Positions 24,814 through 32,572 of a DNA stretch of 47,785 nt are shown here, piece after piece. The stretch is taken from contig JAUYFT010000001.1 in the NCBI GenBank assembly GCA_030689605.1, positions 1-47,785 on the forward strand, given 5' to 3'. A model generated the notes under the pieces. It was not told where the DNA came from. It ran no database searches and saw only the letters and a list, made by a program, of their open reading frames with translations. The translations under genes and the position numbers were made by a program. Source of the DNA: a bacterium (GTDB taxonomy: Bacteria > Patescibacteriota > Patescibacteriia > PEXW01). Within the stretch, counting starts at the first letter, position 1; every line of letters starts with the position of its first letter.

Positions 24814-25317
24814 ATGGAAGAGTTAGTCAAGAAATTCGGCATCGAACCCGCGCTACTCCTGGCGCAAATGCTCAATTTCGGCATTGTCCTCTTTGTGCTG
24901 TGGAAGTTCGCCTACAAGCCCGTGCTGAATGCAATGCGCGAGCGCCGCGAAAAAATCGAGAAGAGCTTAAAGGATGCCAAGGCCGTGGAACAGAAGCTCG
25001 CTGAAGCTGAACAGTTAAAAGAGGTGAAAATTTTGGAAGCTCGGAAAGAGGCGCAGCACATTATGGAGAAGGTGGAGGTAGAGAGCGAACGGTACCGCAA
25101 GCAGCGTATTGAGGAAATTGATGCCGAGCTCGCGAACATACGGAAGCACGCGCGGAACGAAATTGCCGCCGAGAAGCTGCAGGCGCTCACCGAGGCGAAG
25201 ACCGAGCTCGTGAACCTGGTGATTAGTGCTACGCAAAAGGTAGTACCGCAAGGCACAACCAAAGACCTCGACAAGAAACTAGTTGCTGAAGCTGTTGAAG
25301 AAAGTCGAAATGCTTAA
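24814..25317 (+). CDS. atpF: ATP synthase F0 subunit b
   Basis: Subunit b is the peripheral stalk. The 167-residue protein has one membrane helix at about 10-32 (LLAQMLNFGIVLFVLWKF) and then a long charged helix rich in Glu, Lys and Ala that should form the right-handed coiled coil with its partner. The C-terminal part, which binds delta, ends in VEESRNA. Only one b-type gene is present, so the stalk should be a homodimer. Confidence 0.94.
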   Translation: MEELVKKFGIEPALLLAQMLNFGIVLFVLWKFAYKPVLNAMRERREKIEKSLKDAKAVEQKLAEAEQLKEVKILEARKEAQHIMEKVEVESERYRKQRIEEIDAELANIRKHARNEIAAEKLQALTEAKTELVNLVISATQKVVPQGTTKDLDKKLVAEAVEESRNA

Positions 25318-25382
25318 TACAAACTTCTTCCAATCATTTCGACCCGCCGAAGCGCACCCTCCTACGCTAAAGCTTCGGAGGG

Positions 25383-25434
25383 TTGCCCACCTGTTTATGC
25401 ATACACTCTCGTCCCTTAACGCGAAGGTGGGCAA
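25383..25434 (+). promoter_or_regulatory. Inverted repeat that buries the atpH start codon
   Basis: TTGCCCACCT (25383-25392) is the exact complement of AGGTGGGCAA (25425-25434). The right arm ends on the A of the atpH ATG and includes the purine-rich bases that would be its ribosome site. Just upstream CCCTCC and GGAGGG pair as well. If formed, the hairpin would limit atpH initiation. Confidence 0.55.
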
Positions 25435-25835
25435 TGCGTAAAGCCTCTGTCCGCCAGTACGCCGAAGCTTACCTAAGCGCTGCGCAAGTTGCGCCCGTGA
25501 AGGATCGCGTTGCGGTGGCCGACCGGCTCGTACGCGCCTTGGCTCGTCAGCGGCAGCTGCGGCTCATCCCGCGCATTGCTGCCGAGCTCGAACGACTCAT
25601 CGCCGAGCAGGGCGGCCCCCTGATCGTGAAAGTGCGGAGCGCGAAGGCCCTCACAGTAACTGAAGACGCCGAACTCACGGCAAACCTAGAAAAAGCCTTG
25701 AACCAGAAAGTGAAAATCCGGCATGTGCATGAAGCCAAGCTCCTCGCAGGCGTGAAGATCCAGGTGGGGGATCGCCTCATAGATAACGCTCTGTCTAGCC
25801 GATTAACAAATCTCAAAGCTCATTTACTGCAGTAG
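25434..25835 (+). CDS. atpH: ATP synthase F1 subunit delta (short form)
   Basis: Delta links the b stalk to the alpha subunits. The ATG at 25434 gives 133 residues, clearly shorter than the roughly 177 of E. coli. The N-terminal helical part is reduced (RQYAEAYLSAAQ). The C-terminal domain keeps the family pattern LAGVKIQVGDRLIDNALSSRL. A start further upstream at 25383 would lie inside the left arm of the inverted repeat and gives an unlikely Cys/His-rich lead. Gene order after atpF supports the call. The operon is broken by an antisense cassette directly after it. Confidence 0.88.
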   Translation: MRKASVRQYAEAYLSAAQVAPVKDRVAVADRLVRALARQRQLRLIPRIAAELERLIAEQGGPLIVKVRSAKALTVTEDAELTANLEKALNQKVKIRHVHEAKLLAGVKIQVGDRLIDNALSSRLTNLKAHLLQ

Positions 25836-25847
25836 CGATTAGGGATG

Positions 25848-25903
25848 AGGAGTAGAAGCTTTAGCTTCTTGGTTATATACCAGAGGCTGAAGCCTCTACT
25901 CCT
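25848..25903. repeat. REP pair 1 (inverted GTAG-hairpin doublet)
   Basis: Two hairpins face each other. The left is GTAG overlapping AGAAGC-TTTA-GCTTCT. The right, read on the minus strand, is GTAG overlapping AGAGGC-TTCA-GCCTCT. A GTAG tetranucleotide at the 5' foot of a hairpin is the known hallmark of REP elements moved by RAYT transposases. A near-identical doublet lies at 29457-29511. Confidence 0.8.
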
Positions 25904-25913
25904 AGAGAAAAAT

Positions 25914-25944
25914 AAAAAGCGCCACGAGGTTATCGCAGCGCTTT
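25914..25944 (-). terminator. Terminator shared by both antisense cassettes (copy A)
   Basis: On the minus strand AGCGCTGCGA and TCGTGGCGCT pair over 10 bp with two wobble pairs, followed by TTTTT. The TAA of the membrane protein gene lies in the loop. The same sequence is repeated at 29574-29604. Confidence 0.8.
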
Positions 25945-26199
25945 CGAGCGGTTCTCCTGTATCGTTGAAATGGTGAGTACAACGATAAGTCCTAAGAAAC
26001 AGATCAGTGTTATTATCCCAGCATGTAAACGAACATCATGGTTACGGACGCCAAGCACTACAAAAGTAATGCCTACTCCTAGCCAGACTATTAGGACGAG
26101 ACAACAGAAGAGCCCAGAGATCCAATCACAAATTACGTTTACAGTTTTATCGGATTCGCTGCCCTGAAGTTGCTCATTTGAAGCATTGTCAGTGTTCAC
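25930..26199 (-). CDS. Small membrane protein in antisense cassette A
   Basis: The best start is GTG at 26199, with GGAGG 5 nt upstream, giving 89 residues. A TTG start 4 codons earlier is possible but would include the ribosome site. A polar N-terminal third (NTDNASNEQLQGSESD) leads to two membrane helices, about 25-48 and 55-78, and a basic end ...KALR. It has its own promoter and terminator and runs against the atp operon, between atpH and atpA. The last codons and terminator are shared with the gene at 29590. Function unknown. Confidence 0.65.
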   Translation of the reverse strand: MNTDNASNEQLQGSESDKTVNVICDWISGLFCCLVLIVWLGVGITFVVLGVRNHDVRLHAGIITLICFLGLIVVLTISTIQENRSKALR

Positions 26200-26232
26200 A
26201 TTTTCCTCCAAAATCTCGGTTTGTTTGCTTAA

Positions 26233-26261
26233 AACATATTCCCTCTTTCCCTCGCTGTCAA
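26233..26261 (-). promoter_or_regulatory. Antisense promoter of cassette A
   Basis: On the minus strand TTGACA (26261-26256) and TATGTT (26238-26233) are 17 bp apart, 34 nt before the GTG start. The -35 lies at the edge of the block conserved in both cassettes. Confidence 0.7.
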
Positions 26262-26318
26262 CCCCTGAAGGGAAATGCTAGGCGCGAAAGGAATTTCGCC
26301 CCTGACCCACCTCTTCAA
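26255..26318. repeat. Conserved distal block of cassette A with GNRA hairpin
   Basis: This 64-bp block matches 29831-29895 over most of its length: CTGTCAAC, CTGAAGGGAA, GCGAAA-hairpin, then CTGACCCACCTCTTCAA. The hairpin is GCGAAA-GGAA-TTTCGC at 26284-26299, extended to 26280-26303 with one C-C mismatch. The GGAA loop fits the GNRA class. Confidence 0.8.
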
Positions 26319-26320
26319 TT

Positions 26321-26440
26321 GTCATCCTGAGTCCCGCATGTGCGGGACGACCTGCCCGCCGAACTCGCTATGGCGAGGCAGGCGGGAGGATCTTGCCCGG
26401 AAGGCAGCACAGCAAGATTCCTCGTTGAGCTCGGAATGAC
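26321..26440. repeat. 120-bp MITE-like palindromic repeat upstream of atpA
   Basis: The ends GTCATCCTGAG and CTCGGAATGAC are inverted copies with one mismatch. Inside are stems TCCCGC/GCGGGA, CTCGC/GCGAG, and GGATCTTG with CAAGATTCC. It carries no gene and sits between cassette A and the atpA start. Confidence 0.65.
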
Positions 26441-26472
26441 AGAATACAATATTTTCATCATTAACCACTCCT

Positions 26473-27963
26473 ATGCCCCATACAATTGTCGACGTTTTGA
26501 AAGCCCAGCTCCAGTCATACACCGCCGCAGCCAGCACTGCTACGGTTGGCCACGTCATTGACGTCGGCGATGGTATCGCGCGCGTGGAAGGTTTAAGTAA
26601 CGTGAAATCTAGTGAAAAAGTTACTTTCGCGTCCGGTGCCACTGGCGTCGCGCTCAATCTGGAGGAAGACACGGTCGGCATCATGATCCTCAACGGCGCG
26701 ACAGACGTGACCGAAGGTGAAGAAGTCCGCGGTACTGGCCAGGTCATGTCCGTGCCTGTGGGCGATGCGCTCATTGGCCGCGTGGTGAACCCGCTGGGCG
26801 AACCAATTGATGGCAAAGGTGCAATCAAAGCCACCGACATTTTTCCTGTAGAGCGCGTGGCGCCTGGGGTCATTACCCGCGAGTCGGTGAAGCAACCCGT
26901 GCAGACGGGTATCAAGGCAATCGACGCACTCATCCCCATCGGTCGCGGCCAGCGCGAGCTCATCATCGGCGACCGTCAGACCGGCAAGACCGCCATTGCC
27001 ATTGATACGATTATCAACCAGAAAAATAGCGGCGTCATCTGCATCTACGTGGCCATTGGTCAGAAGGCGAGTAAGATCGCGCGCATTGTCGCCGAGCTGG
27101 AGAAGCATGGCGCCATGAATCACACTATCATAGTCCTGGCGAGCGCTGCCGACCCTGCTGCGCTCTCGTTCCTCGCGCCGTACGCCGGCTGTGCCATGGG
27201 CGAGTACTTCATGAGTAAGGGCAAGGACAGCCTCGTGGTGTATGACGACCTCTCTAAGCACGCCTGGGCCTACCGCCAAGTCTCGCTGCTGCTCCGCCGC
27301 CCCCCCGGCCGCGAAGCCTACCCCGGTGACATTTTCTACCTCCACTCTCGGCTATTGGAGCGCGCAGCCAAGCTCAACCAGGACAACGGTGGCGGTTCAC
27401 TCACAGCCTTGCCAATCATCGAGACGCAGGCTGGCGACATGAGTGCGTACATTCCCACCAACGTCATCTCCATCACTGATGGCCAGATTATTCTGGAATC
27501 AGACTTGTTCTACCAGGGTCAGCGCCCGGCGTTGAACGTTGGCCTCTCGGTTTCCCGCGTGGGTTCCAGTGCCCAGCGCAAAGCCATGAAGAAAGTGGCG
27601 GGTAAGCTCCGCTTGGACATGGCCCAGTACCGTGAGCTCGCCGCGTTCGCGCAGTTCGGCTCTGACCTGGACGCCGCCACCAAGCAGCAGCTAGAGCGCG
27701 GCAAGCGCACGGCCGAGTTGCTGAAGCAGGGGATTGGTCAGCCCATGCCTATGCCCGAGCAAGTGGCGGTGCTCTACGCAGTCACGCAGGGCTACCTGGA
27801 TGATGTGGAAGTCGAGAACGTCCAAAACTGGGAGAAGAATTTCCTCAAGAGCCTCCGCACGGGTGCCAGCGATTGGATTAAGGCAATTGACGACAAAGGC
27901 GAGCTCACGCCTGAACTGGGAGAGCAGCTGAAGACCGCGCTCACCACTTTCAAGAAAAGCTAA
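26473..27963 (+). CDS. atpA: ATP synthase F1 subunit alpha
   Basis: Alpha subunits hold the non-catalytic nucleotide sites of the F1 head. The 496-residue protein has the beta-barrel start [17 protein letters not shown], Walker A GDRQTGKT at 166-173, the [11 protein letters not shown] segment, and [15 protein letters not shown]. The C-terminal helical bundle is complete. It is slightly shorter than the 513 of E. coli, mainly at the N-terminus. 637 bp of repeats and an antisense cassette lie between atpH and this start, so either transcription reads through or a local promoter is used. Confidence 0.97.
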   Translation: MPHTIVDVLKAQLQSYTAAASTATVGHVIDVGDGIARVEGLSNVKSSEKVTFASGATGVALNLEEDTVGIMILNGATDVTEGEEVRGTGQVMSVPVGDALIGRVVNPLGEPIDGKGAIKATDIFPVERVAPGVITRESVKQPVQTGIKAIDALIPIGRGQRELIIGDRQTGKTAIAIDTIINQKNSGVICIYVAIGQKASKIARIVAELEKHGAMNHTIIVLASAADPAALSFLAPYAGCAMGEYFMSKGKDSLVVYDDLSKHAWAYRQVSLLLRRPPGREAYPGDIFYLHSRLLERAAKLNQDNGGGSLTALPIIETQAGDMSAYIPTNVISITDGQIILESDLFYQGQRPALNVGLSVSRVGSSAQRKAMKKVAGKLRLDMAQYRELAAFAQFGSDLDAATKQQLERGKRTAELLKQGIGQPMPMPEQVAVLYAVTQGYLDDVEVENVQNWEKNFLKSLRTGASDWIKAIDDKGELTPELGEQLKTALTTFKKS

Positions 27964-27965
27964 AC

Positions 27966-28862
27966 ATGGCCAGCACGCTCGACATCCGGCGGCGCATCAA
28001 GTCCGTCGGCAATACCAAGAAGATCACCAAAGCCATGGAACTCGTGGCTGCTTCTAAGATGCGCCGTGCGGTGCAGCAGGCTTTGGCGACACGCGCTTAC
28101 GCCAAGACGGCGTGGGACGTGCTCACCAACGTGAGTGCGGTGACGAACCGTGAGCTCCACCCGTTGCTCATTGAGCGTGAGGTGAAGCGTGTCGCGGTTA
28201 TTGTGGTTAGCTCGGATCGTGGCTTGGCCGGTGGTTTGAACACGAACGTCGTCCGCCAAACCCTCGAAGTCTTGAAAGTGCAGACAGTACCAGTCGATAT
28301 CATCACCGTTGGCACGAAAGCGGCTGATGCGTTGCGCCGCCTCAACGTGAATATCGTTGCAGCTTTCCCGAACGCGCACACCCATCCAACCGTTGCTGAC
28401 CTGCAGCCCGTGGTGAAGATTGCCATCGATGACTACATCACTGGTGTGTACGACAAAATCTTCGTGGTGTACACGGACTTTCGCTCCACACTCGTACAGA
28501 AAGCCTGGAGCCGCCAAGTCCTGCCCATCCGCAAACAGGAGCTCAAAGAAGTGTTGGATGACGTGGATAGTGCAATTAGCATGAAAGAAATTGAAGGCTT
28601 CCAGAACCCCTACCTCTTCGAACCGAATGCCGAAGCCGTGCTGGAGAAGATGCTGCGGAACCTGGTGACGAGCCAGCTGTACCAGGTGGTGCTGGAGTCG
28701 CTCGCGTCCGAGCACGCGGCCCGCATGGTCGCCATGCGCAACGCCACGGACTCGGCCGAAGAGCTCATCGAAGATCTCAATCTCACTTATAACCAAGTGC
28801 GTCAAGCCAGCATTACGCGAGAGATCGCGGAAATATCGGCTGGTAGGGCGGCGTTGGAATAA
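27966..28862 (+). CDS. atpG: ATP synthase F1 subunit gamma
   Basis: Gamma is the central rotor shaft. The 298-residue protein has the N-terminal coiled-coil helix TLDIRRRIKSVGNTKKITKAM with the family sequence MELVAASKMRRA. The middle Rossmann-like domain shows VIVVSSDRGLAGGLN. The C-terminal helix ends MRNATDSAEELIEDLNLTYNQVRQASITREIAEI, as expected. It begins 2 nt after atpA. A REP pair begins one base after its TAA. Confidence 0.96.
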   Translation: MASTLDIRRRIKSVGNTKKITKAMELVAASKMRRAVQQALATRAYAKTAWDVLTNVSAVTNRELHPLLIEREVKRVAVIVVSSDRGLAGGLNTNVVRQTLEVLKVQTVPVDIITVGTKAADALRRLNVNIVAAFPNAHTHPTVADLQPVVKIAIDDYITGVYDKIFVVYTDFRSTLVQKAWSRQVLPIRKQELKEVLDDVDSAISMKEIEGFQNPYLFEPNAEAVLEKMLRNLVTSQLYQVVLESLASEHAARMVAMRNATDSAEELIEDLNLTYNQVRQASITREIAEISAGRAALE

Positions 28863-28863
28863 A

Positions 28864-28923
28864 CGGAGTAGAGACTTTAGTCTCTTGTCTATCAACTGTG
28901 AAGAGGCTAAAGCCTCTACTCCG
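28864..28923. repeat. REP pair 2, upstream of the RAYT gene
   Basis: GTAG overlaps the hairpin AGAGAC-TTTA-GTCTCT on the left. On the right, AGAGGC-TAAA-GCCTCT ends in CTAC, the complement of GTAG. CGGAG and CTCCG close the 60-bp palindrome. It fills the whole spacer between the atpG stop and the transposase start. Confidence 0.85.
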
Positions 28924-28931
28924 CCGGAAAC

Positions 28932-29438
28932 ATGAACCCCTACCACAATCCACCACACCTGTACCTTGATCAATCACTATACTTTGTAAGTGCGAGAACA
29001 TTCGAAGCCCAGCTGTACCTTAAAGATGGTACACGTAAACAATTGTTCGTTAAAAAGTTAAATGATTTGCTGCAAGAGTATCAGTATAAACTTTATGCCT
29101 GGGTTGTGCTTGATAATCATTACCACCTTATCTTTGAGACGAACCAGGGTGCCAAGTTGCCGAAGTTCATGCAAGCATTGCACGGCGGCACCTCTCGCGC
29201 ATTGAACCTTATGGATGGTATCGAAGGCCGGAAGGTATGGTTCAACTACTGGGATCGTTGTTTACGGGATGACGTGGATTTCAATACTCATTGCGATTAC
29301 ATTCATTATAATCCCGTAAAGCATGGTTTTGCAGAACATCCCGAAGATTACCCATTCTCAAGCTATAAAGATTTCTTAAAAAGAAAATATTATGAAATAG
29401 GTTGGGGGTACGCGGAACAAAGAATATTGAAAAATTGA
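28932..29438 (+). CDS. REP-associated tyrosine transposase (RAYT, IS200/Y1-like)
   Basis: The 168-residue protein is a Y1 HUH nuclease. The HUH motif is His63-Tyr64-His65 in VLDNHYHLIF. The catalytic tyrosine is Tyr123 in CDYIHYNPVKHGF, the signature RAYT helix. Family proteins cut single-stranded REP DNA next to a GTAG foot and are domesticated rather than self-mobile. Here the gene is framed by such REP pairs (28864-28923 and 29457-29511), which supports a working enzyme-substrate set. It is AT-richer than its atp neighbours, as expected of an acquired gene. It reads in the direction of the operon and ends in TGA. Confidence 0.93.
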   Translation: MNPYHNPPHLYLDQSLYFVSARTFEAQLYLKDGTRKQLFVKKLNDLLQEYQYKLYAWVVLDNHYHLIFETNQGAKLPKFMQALHGGTSRALNLMDGIEGRKVWFNYWDRCLRDDVDFNTHCDYIHYNPVKHGFAEHPEDYPFSSYKDFLKRKYYEIGWGYAEQRILKN

Positions 29439-29536
29439 AGGAGTAGAATTCATAGGAGGAGTAGAAGCTTTAGCTTCTTTGTTACATACAGAGGCTGAAG
29501 CCTCTACTCCTAGAGGAATAGAGACTTTAGTCTCTA
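29439..29536. repeat. REP cluster 3, downstream of the RAYT gene
   Basis: A broken REP (GGAGTAGAATT) begins just after the transposase stop. A full inverted doublet follows at 29457-29511, nearly identical to REP pair 1. A third hairpin, ATAG with AGAGAC-TTTA-GTCTCT, lies at 29517-29534. Confidence 0.8.
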
Positions 29537-29573
29537 GTAATAAACCAAAACAAAAATCGTCCATTCCAAAATT

Positions 29574-29604
29574 AAAAAGCGCCACGAGGTTATCGCAGCG
29601 CTTG
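29574..29604 (-). terminator. Terminator shared by both antisense cassettes (copy B)
   Basis: The same 10-bp stem and T run as at 25914-25944 recurs here, again with the stop codon of the antisense gene in the loop. Confidence 0.8.
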
Positions 29605-29787
29605 GTCACCAACTTTGCCTAATCGATATTTTTGGAAATGACTTAGAATAACCATCGTCAGTAACCAGATACCAAGGACAAAGAACATAAAGCTCCATAA
29701 ACCCTTGTTGAGGTAAATACCAAGCCCACAACAGCAAAGGCTTATGAAAATGAGCGGCAGTGCTTTCAAGAGAACCTCGATTATCAA
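29590..29787 (-). CDS. Small membrane protein in antisense cassette B
   Basis: The frame begins with TTG at 29787 and gives 65 residues. A second TTG at 29769, 5 nt after GAGG, would give 59 and may be the true start. Two membrane helices, about 9-25 and 29-49, are followed by a basic tail ...DQALR. Its last codons and terminator are shared with the gene at 25930, but the rest is not clearly similar, and the polar N-terminal region of that protein is absent. It lies against the operon between the RAYT gene and atpD. Function unknown. Confidence 0.55.
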   Translation of the reverse strand: MIIEVLLKALPLIFISLCCCGLGIYLNKGLWSFMFFVLGIWLLTMVILSHFQKYRLGKVGDQALR

Positions 29788-29809
29788 TTAGTTTGGTTTA
29801 TGAAGATAC

Positions 29810-29837
29810 ATTATCAATAGCTTAAGGTTCCTGTCAA
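29810..29837 (-). promoter_or_regulatory. Antisense promoter of cassette B
   Basis: On the minus strand TTGACA (29837-29832) and GATAAT (29815-29810) are 16 bp apart, about 22 nt before the TTG start. The -35 is in the same place in the conserved block as in cassette A. Confidence 0.65.
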
Positions 29838-29895
29838 CTCCCTGAAGGGAAACGTGAGAAGCGAAAGCAATTTCGCTTCTGACCCACCTCTTCAA
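29831..29895. repeat. Conserved distal block of cassette B with GNRA hairpin
   Basis: This 65-bp block is the partner of 26255-26318. The hairpin is GCGAAA-GCAA-TTTCGC with outer pairs AGAA/TTCT (29857-29880). Compared with copy A, the outer stem has changed on both sides in a way that keeps pairing, and the loop changes GGAA to GCAA, still GNRA. Confidence 0.8.
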
Positions 29896-29899
29896 CTAA

Positions 29900-31297
<1,398 letters not shown>

Positions 31298-31315
31298 GAA
31301 TCTTTTCACCCTCAT

Positions 31316-31422
31316 CCGGCCTTCGGCCTCCGGGGCGCTTCCAATGGGTCGCGCCCGCCTAGCGGCCCTTCTCCCAGCGGTAGAAGGGGCAATAAAAAAT
31401 CCTCCTCTCCTCGTAGGAGAGG
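31316..31422 (+). promoter_or_regulatory. Hairpin-rich spacer between atpD and atpC
   Basis: Three stems are visible: GGCC-TTC-GGCC at 31318-31328, CCCTTCT with AGAAGGG at about 31367-31388, and CCTCTCCT-CGT-AGGAGAGG at 31404-31422. As in the atpB-atpE spacer, they are arranged in a row with no T run. Confidence 0.55.
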
Positions 31423-31468
31423 ATGCCCGAAGGGCAGGTGAGGTTTATCAGGCTCGCATCAAATATAT

Positions 31469-31897
31469 ATGTCTTCTCCCAAATCCCTCCACCTCACCAT
31501 CACCACCCCCGAACGCATTGTCCTCGAATCCGAGGTCAGCAGCGTGAACGTGCCCACAGTGGATGGGGAAATTGGTTTACTGCCCGATCATATCCCCCTG
31601 GTTTCGCTCCTCGCCCCAGGTGAGCTCCATGCTGTCACCACAGCAGGGGAAGAGCAAATCATGGCAGTGTCTGGTGGTTTTATAGAAGTCCGAGACAACC
31701 AGGTAGTCATCCTGGCCGACACCGCCGAACACGCCCACGAAATCGACGAACAACGCGCGGAAGAAGCTCGGCAGAAAGCCCAGCAAATCATGACCGAGCG
31801 CGCCACAGACGACGTCGGCTTCGCTGACGCGCAGGCTGCTATGGCCAAGGAGCTGGCGCGGTTGAAGGTTGTTAGAAAGAAACGGAAAAACGTGTAA
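31469..31897 (+). CDS. atpC: ATP synthase F1 subunit epsilon
   Basis: Epsilon couples the rotor to the c-ring and can brake ATP hydrolysis. The 142-residue protein has the N-terminal beta sandwich (HLTITTPERIVLESEVSSVNVPT, then GEIGLLPDHIPLVSLLAPGEL) and a C-terminal helical hairpin from EIDEQRAEEARQ. It closes the operon. The end of the gene overlaps the region just upstream of hicB. Confidence 0.95.
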   Translation: MSSPKSLHLTITTPERIVLESEVSSVNVPTVDGEIGLLPDHIPLVSLLAPGELHAVTTAGEEQIMAVSGGFIEVRDNQVVILADTAEHAHEIDEQRAEEARQKAQQIMTERATDDVGFADAQAAMAKELARLKVVRKKRKNV

Positions 31898-31921
31898 TAA
31901 CTATACTATTCGTAGGGAAGC

Positions 31922-31950
31922 TTTACAAATTCTAGAAGAAATTGTACTCT
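31922..31950 (+). promoter_or_regulatory. Candidate promoter of hicB-hicA
   Basis: TTTACA (31922-31927) and TACTCT (31945-31950) are 17 bp apart, and the hicB ATG lies 11 nt after the -10. The match to consensus is moderate. Confidence 0.4.
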
Positions 31951-31961
31951 ATTACATAGAT

Positions 31962-32324
31962 ATGCTGTTTAGAAAAAAGCGAAATACTCTCGATAAAGGA
32001 AGCGTACGGTATGTAATTTTTAATGAGGACGGCACTTGGTATGGTGTTGCCCTTGAATTTAATATTGTTGTTGAAGGTGATGATCAGGCAAGTATATATT
32101 TGAATCTTGTTGATGCAGTAAGAGGTTATTTAGCCGCCGCGAGGTCAAGAAAAATTCGACCAACTGTTTTGAATCAGACTGTAAGTCCAGAGTACTTACA
32201 ACTTTGGAGTGATCTTGAAAGTGGGAAAAAAATGCCGACACTCAGGAAATATTCAGAAAAAGAAGACCAGGAAGAAACGCCCGTTCAAGTCGCGACTTAC
32301 GGATTCTTCCCACAACCCGCATAA
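31962..32324 (+). CDS. hicB: HicB-type antitoxin
   Basis: From the ATG at 31962 the product is 120 residues. VRYVIFNEDGTWYGVALEFNIVVEGDD and the helix after it (LVDAVRGYL) match the partial RNase H-like fold of HicB, which binds and blocks HicA. The C-terminal part is acidic and shows no clear DNA-binding domain. The gene sits 3 nt before hicA. The order antitoxin-toxin is the reverse of many HicAB pairs. Codon use is AT-rich compared with the atp genes, which suggests acquisition. Confidence 0.75.
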   Translation: MLFRKKRNTLDKGSVRYVIFNEDGTWYGVALEFNIVVEGDDQASIYLNLVDAVRGYLAAARSRKIRPTVLNQTVSPEYLQLWSDLESGKKMPTLRKYSEKEDQEETPVQVATYGFFPQPA

Positions 32325-32327
32325 GCA

Positions 32328-32561
32328 ATGCCGAGAGGCTTGTTTAATTGGAATTTTAGGGACATCACAGACTTTCTTAAGGAGAGAGGTTTTGTGCATG
32401 TAAGAACCGAAGGAAGTCATTATTACTATCAGAGCCATATCGGAGGTCAGCCAAGACAAGTGCATGTACCATTTCACGGCGCGGGGGCAATTAAACCTCG
32501 AACACTAAAAAGTATTATTCTTCAATCTGGAATACCACAGAATGATTGGAAGAATAGGTGA
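32328..32561 (+). CDS. hicA: HicA-type toxin (mRNA interferase)
   Basis: The 77-residue protein has the small double-stranded-RNA-binding-like fold of HicA: FLKERGFVHVRTEGSHYYY with the active-site His31 after Gly-Ser, then VHVPFHG and IKPRTLKSIILQSGI. HicA cleaves mRNA when free of HicB. All key residues are present, so it looks active. It ends in TGA, 11 nt before the broken HD gene. Confidence 0.88.
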   Translation: MPRGLFNWNFRDITDFLKERGFVHVRTEGSHYYYQSHIGGQPRQVHVPFHGAGAIKPRTLKSIILQSGIPQNDWKNR

Positions 32562-32572
32562 TATAAATGCTT

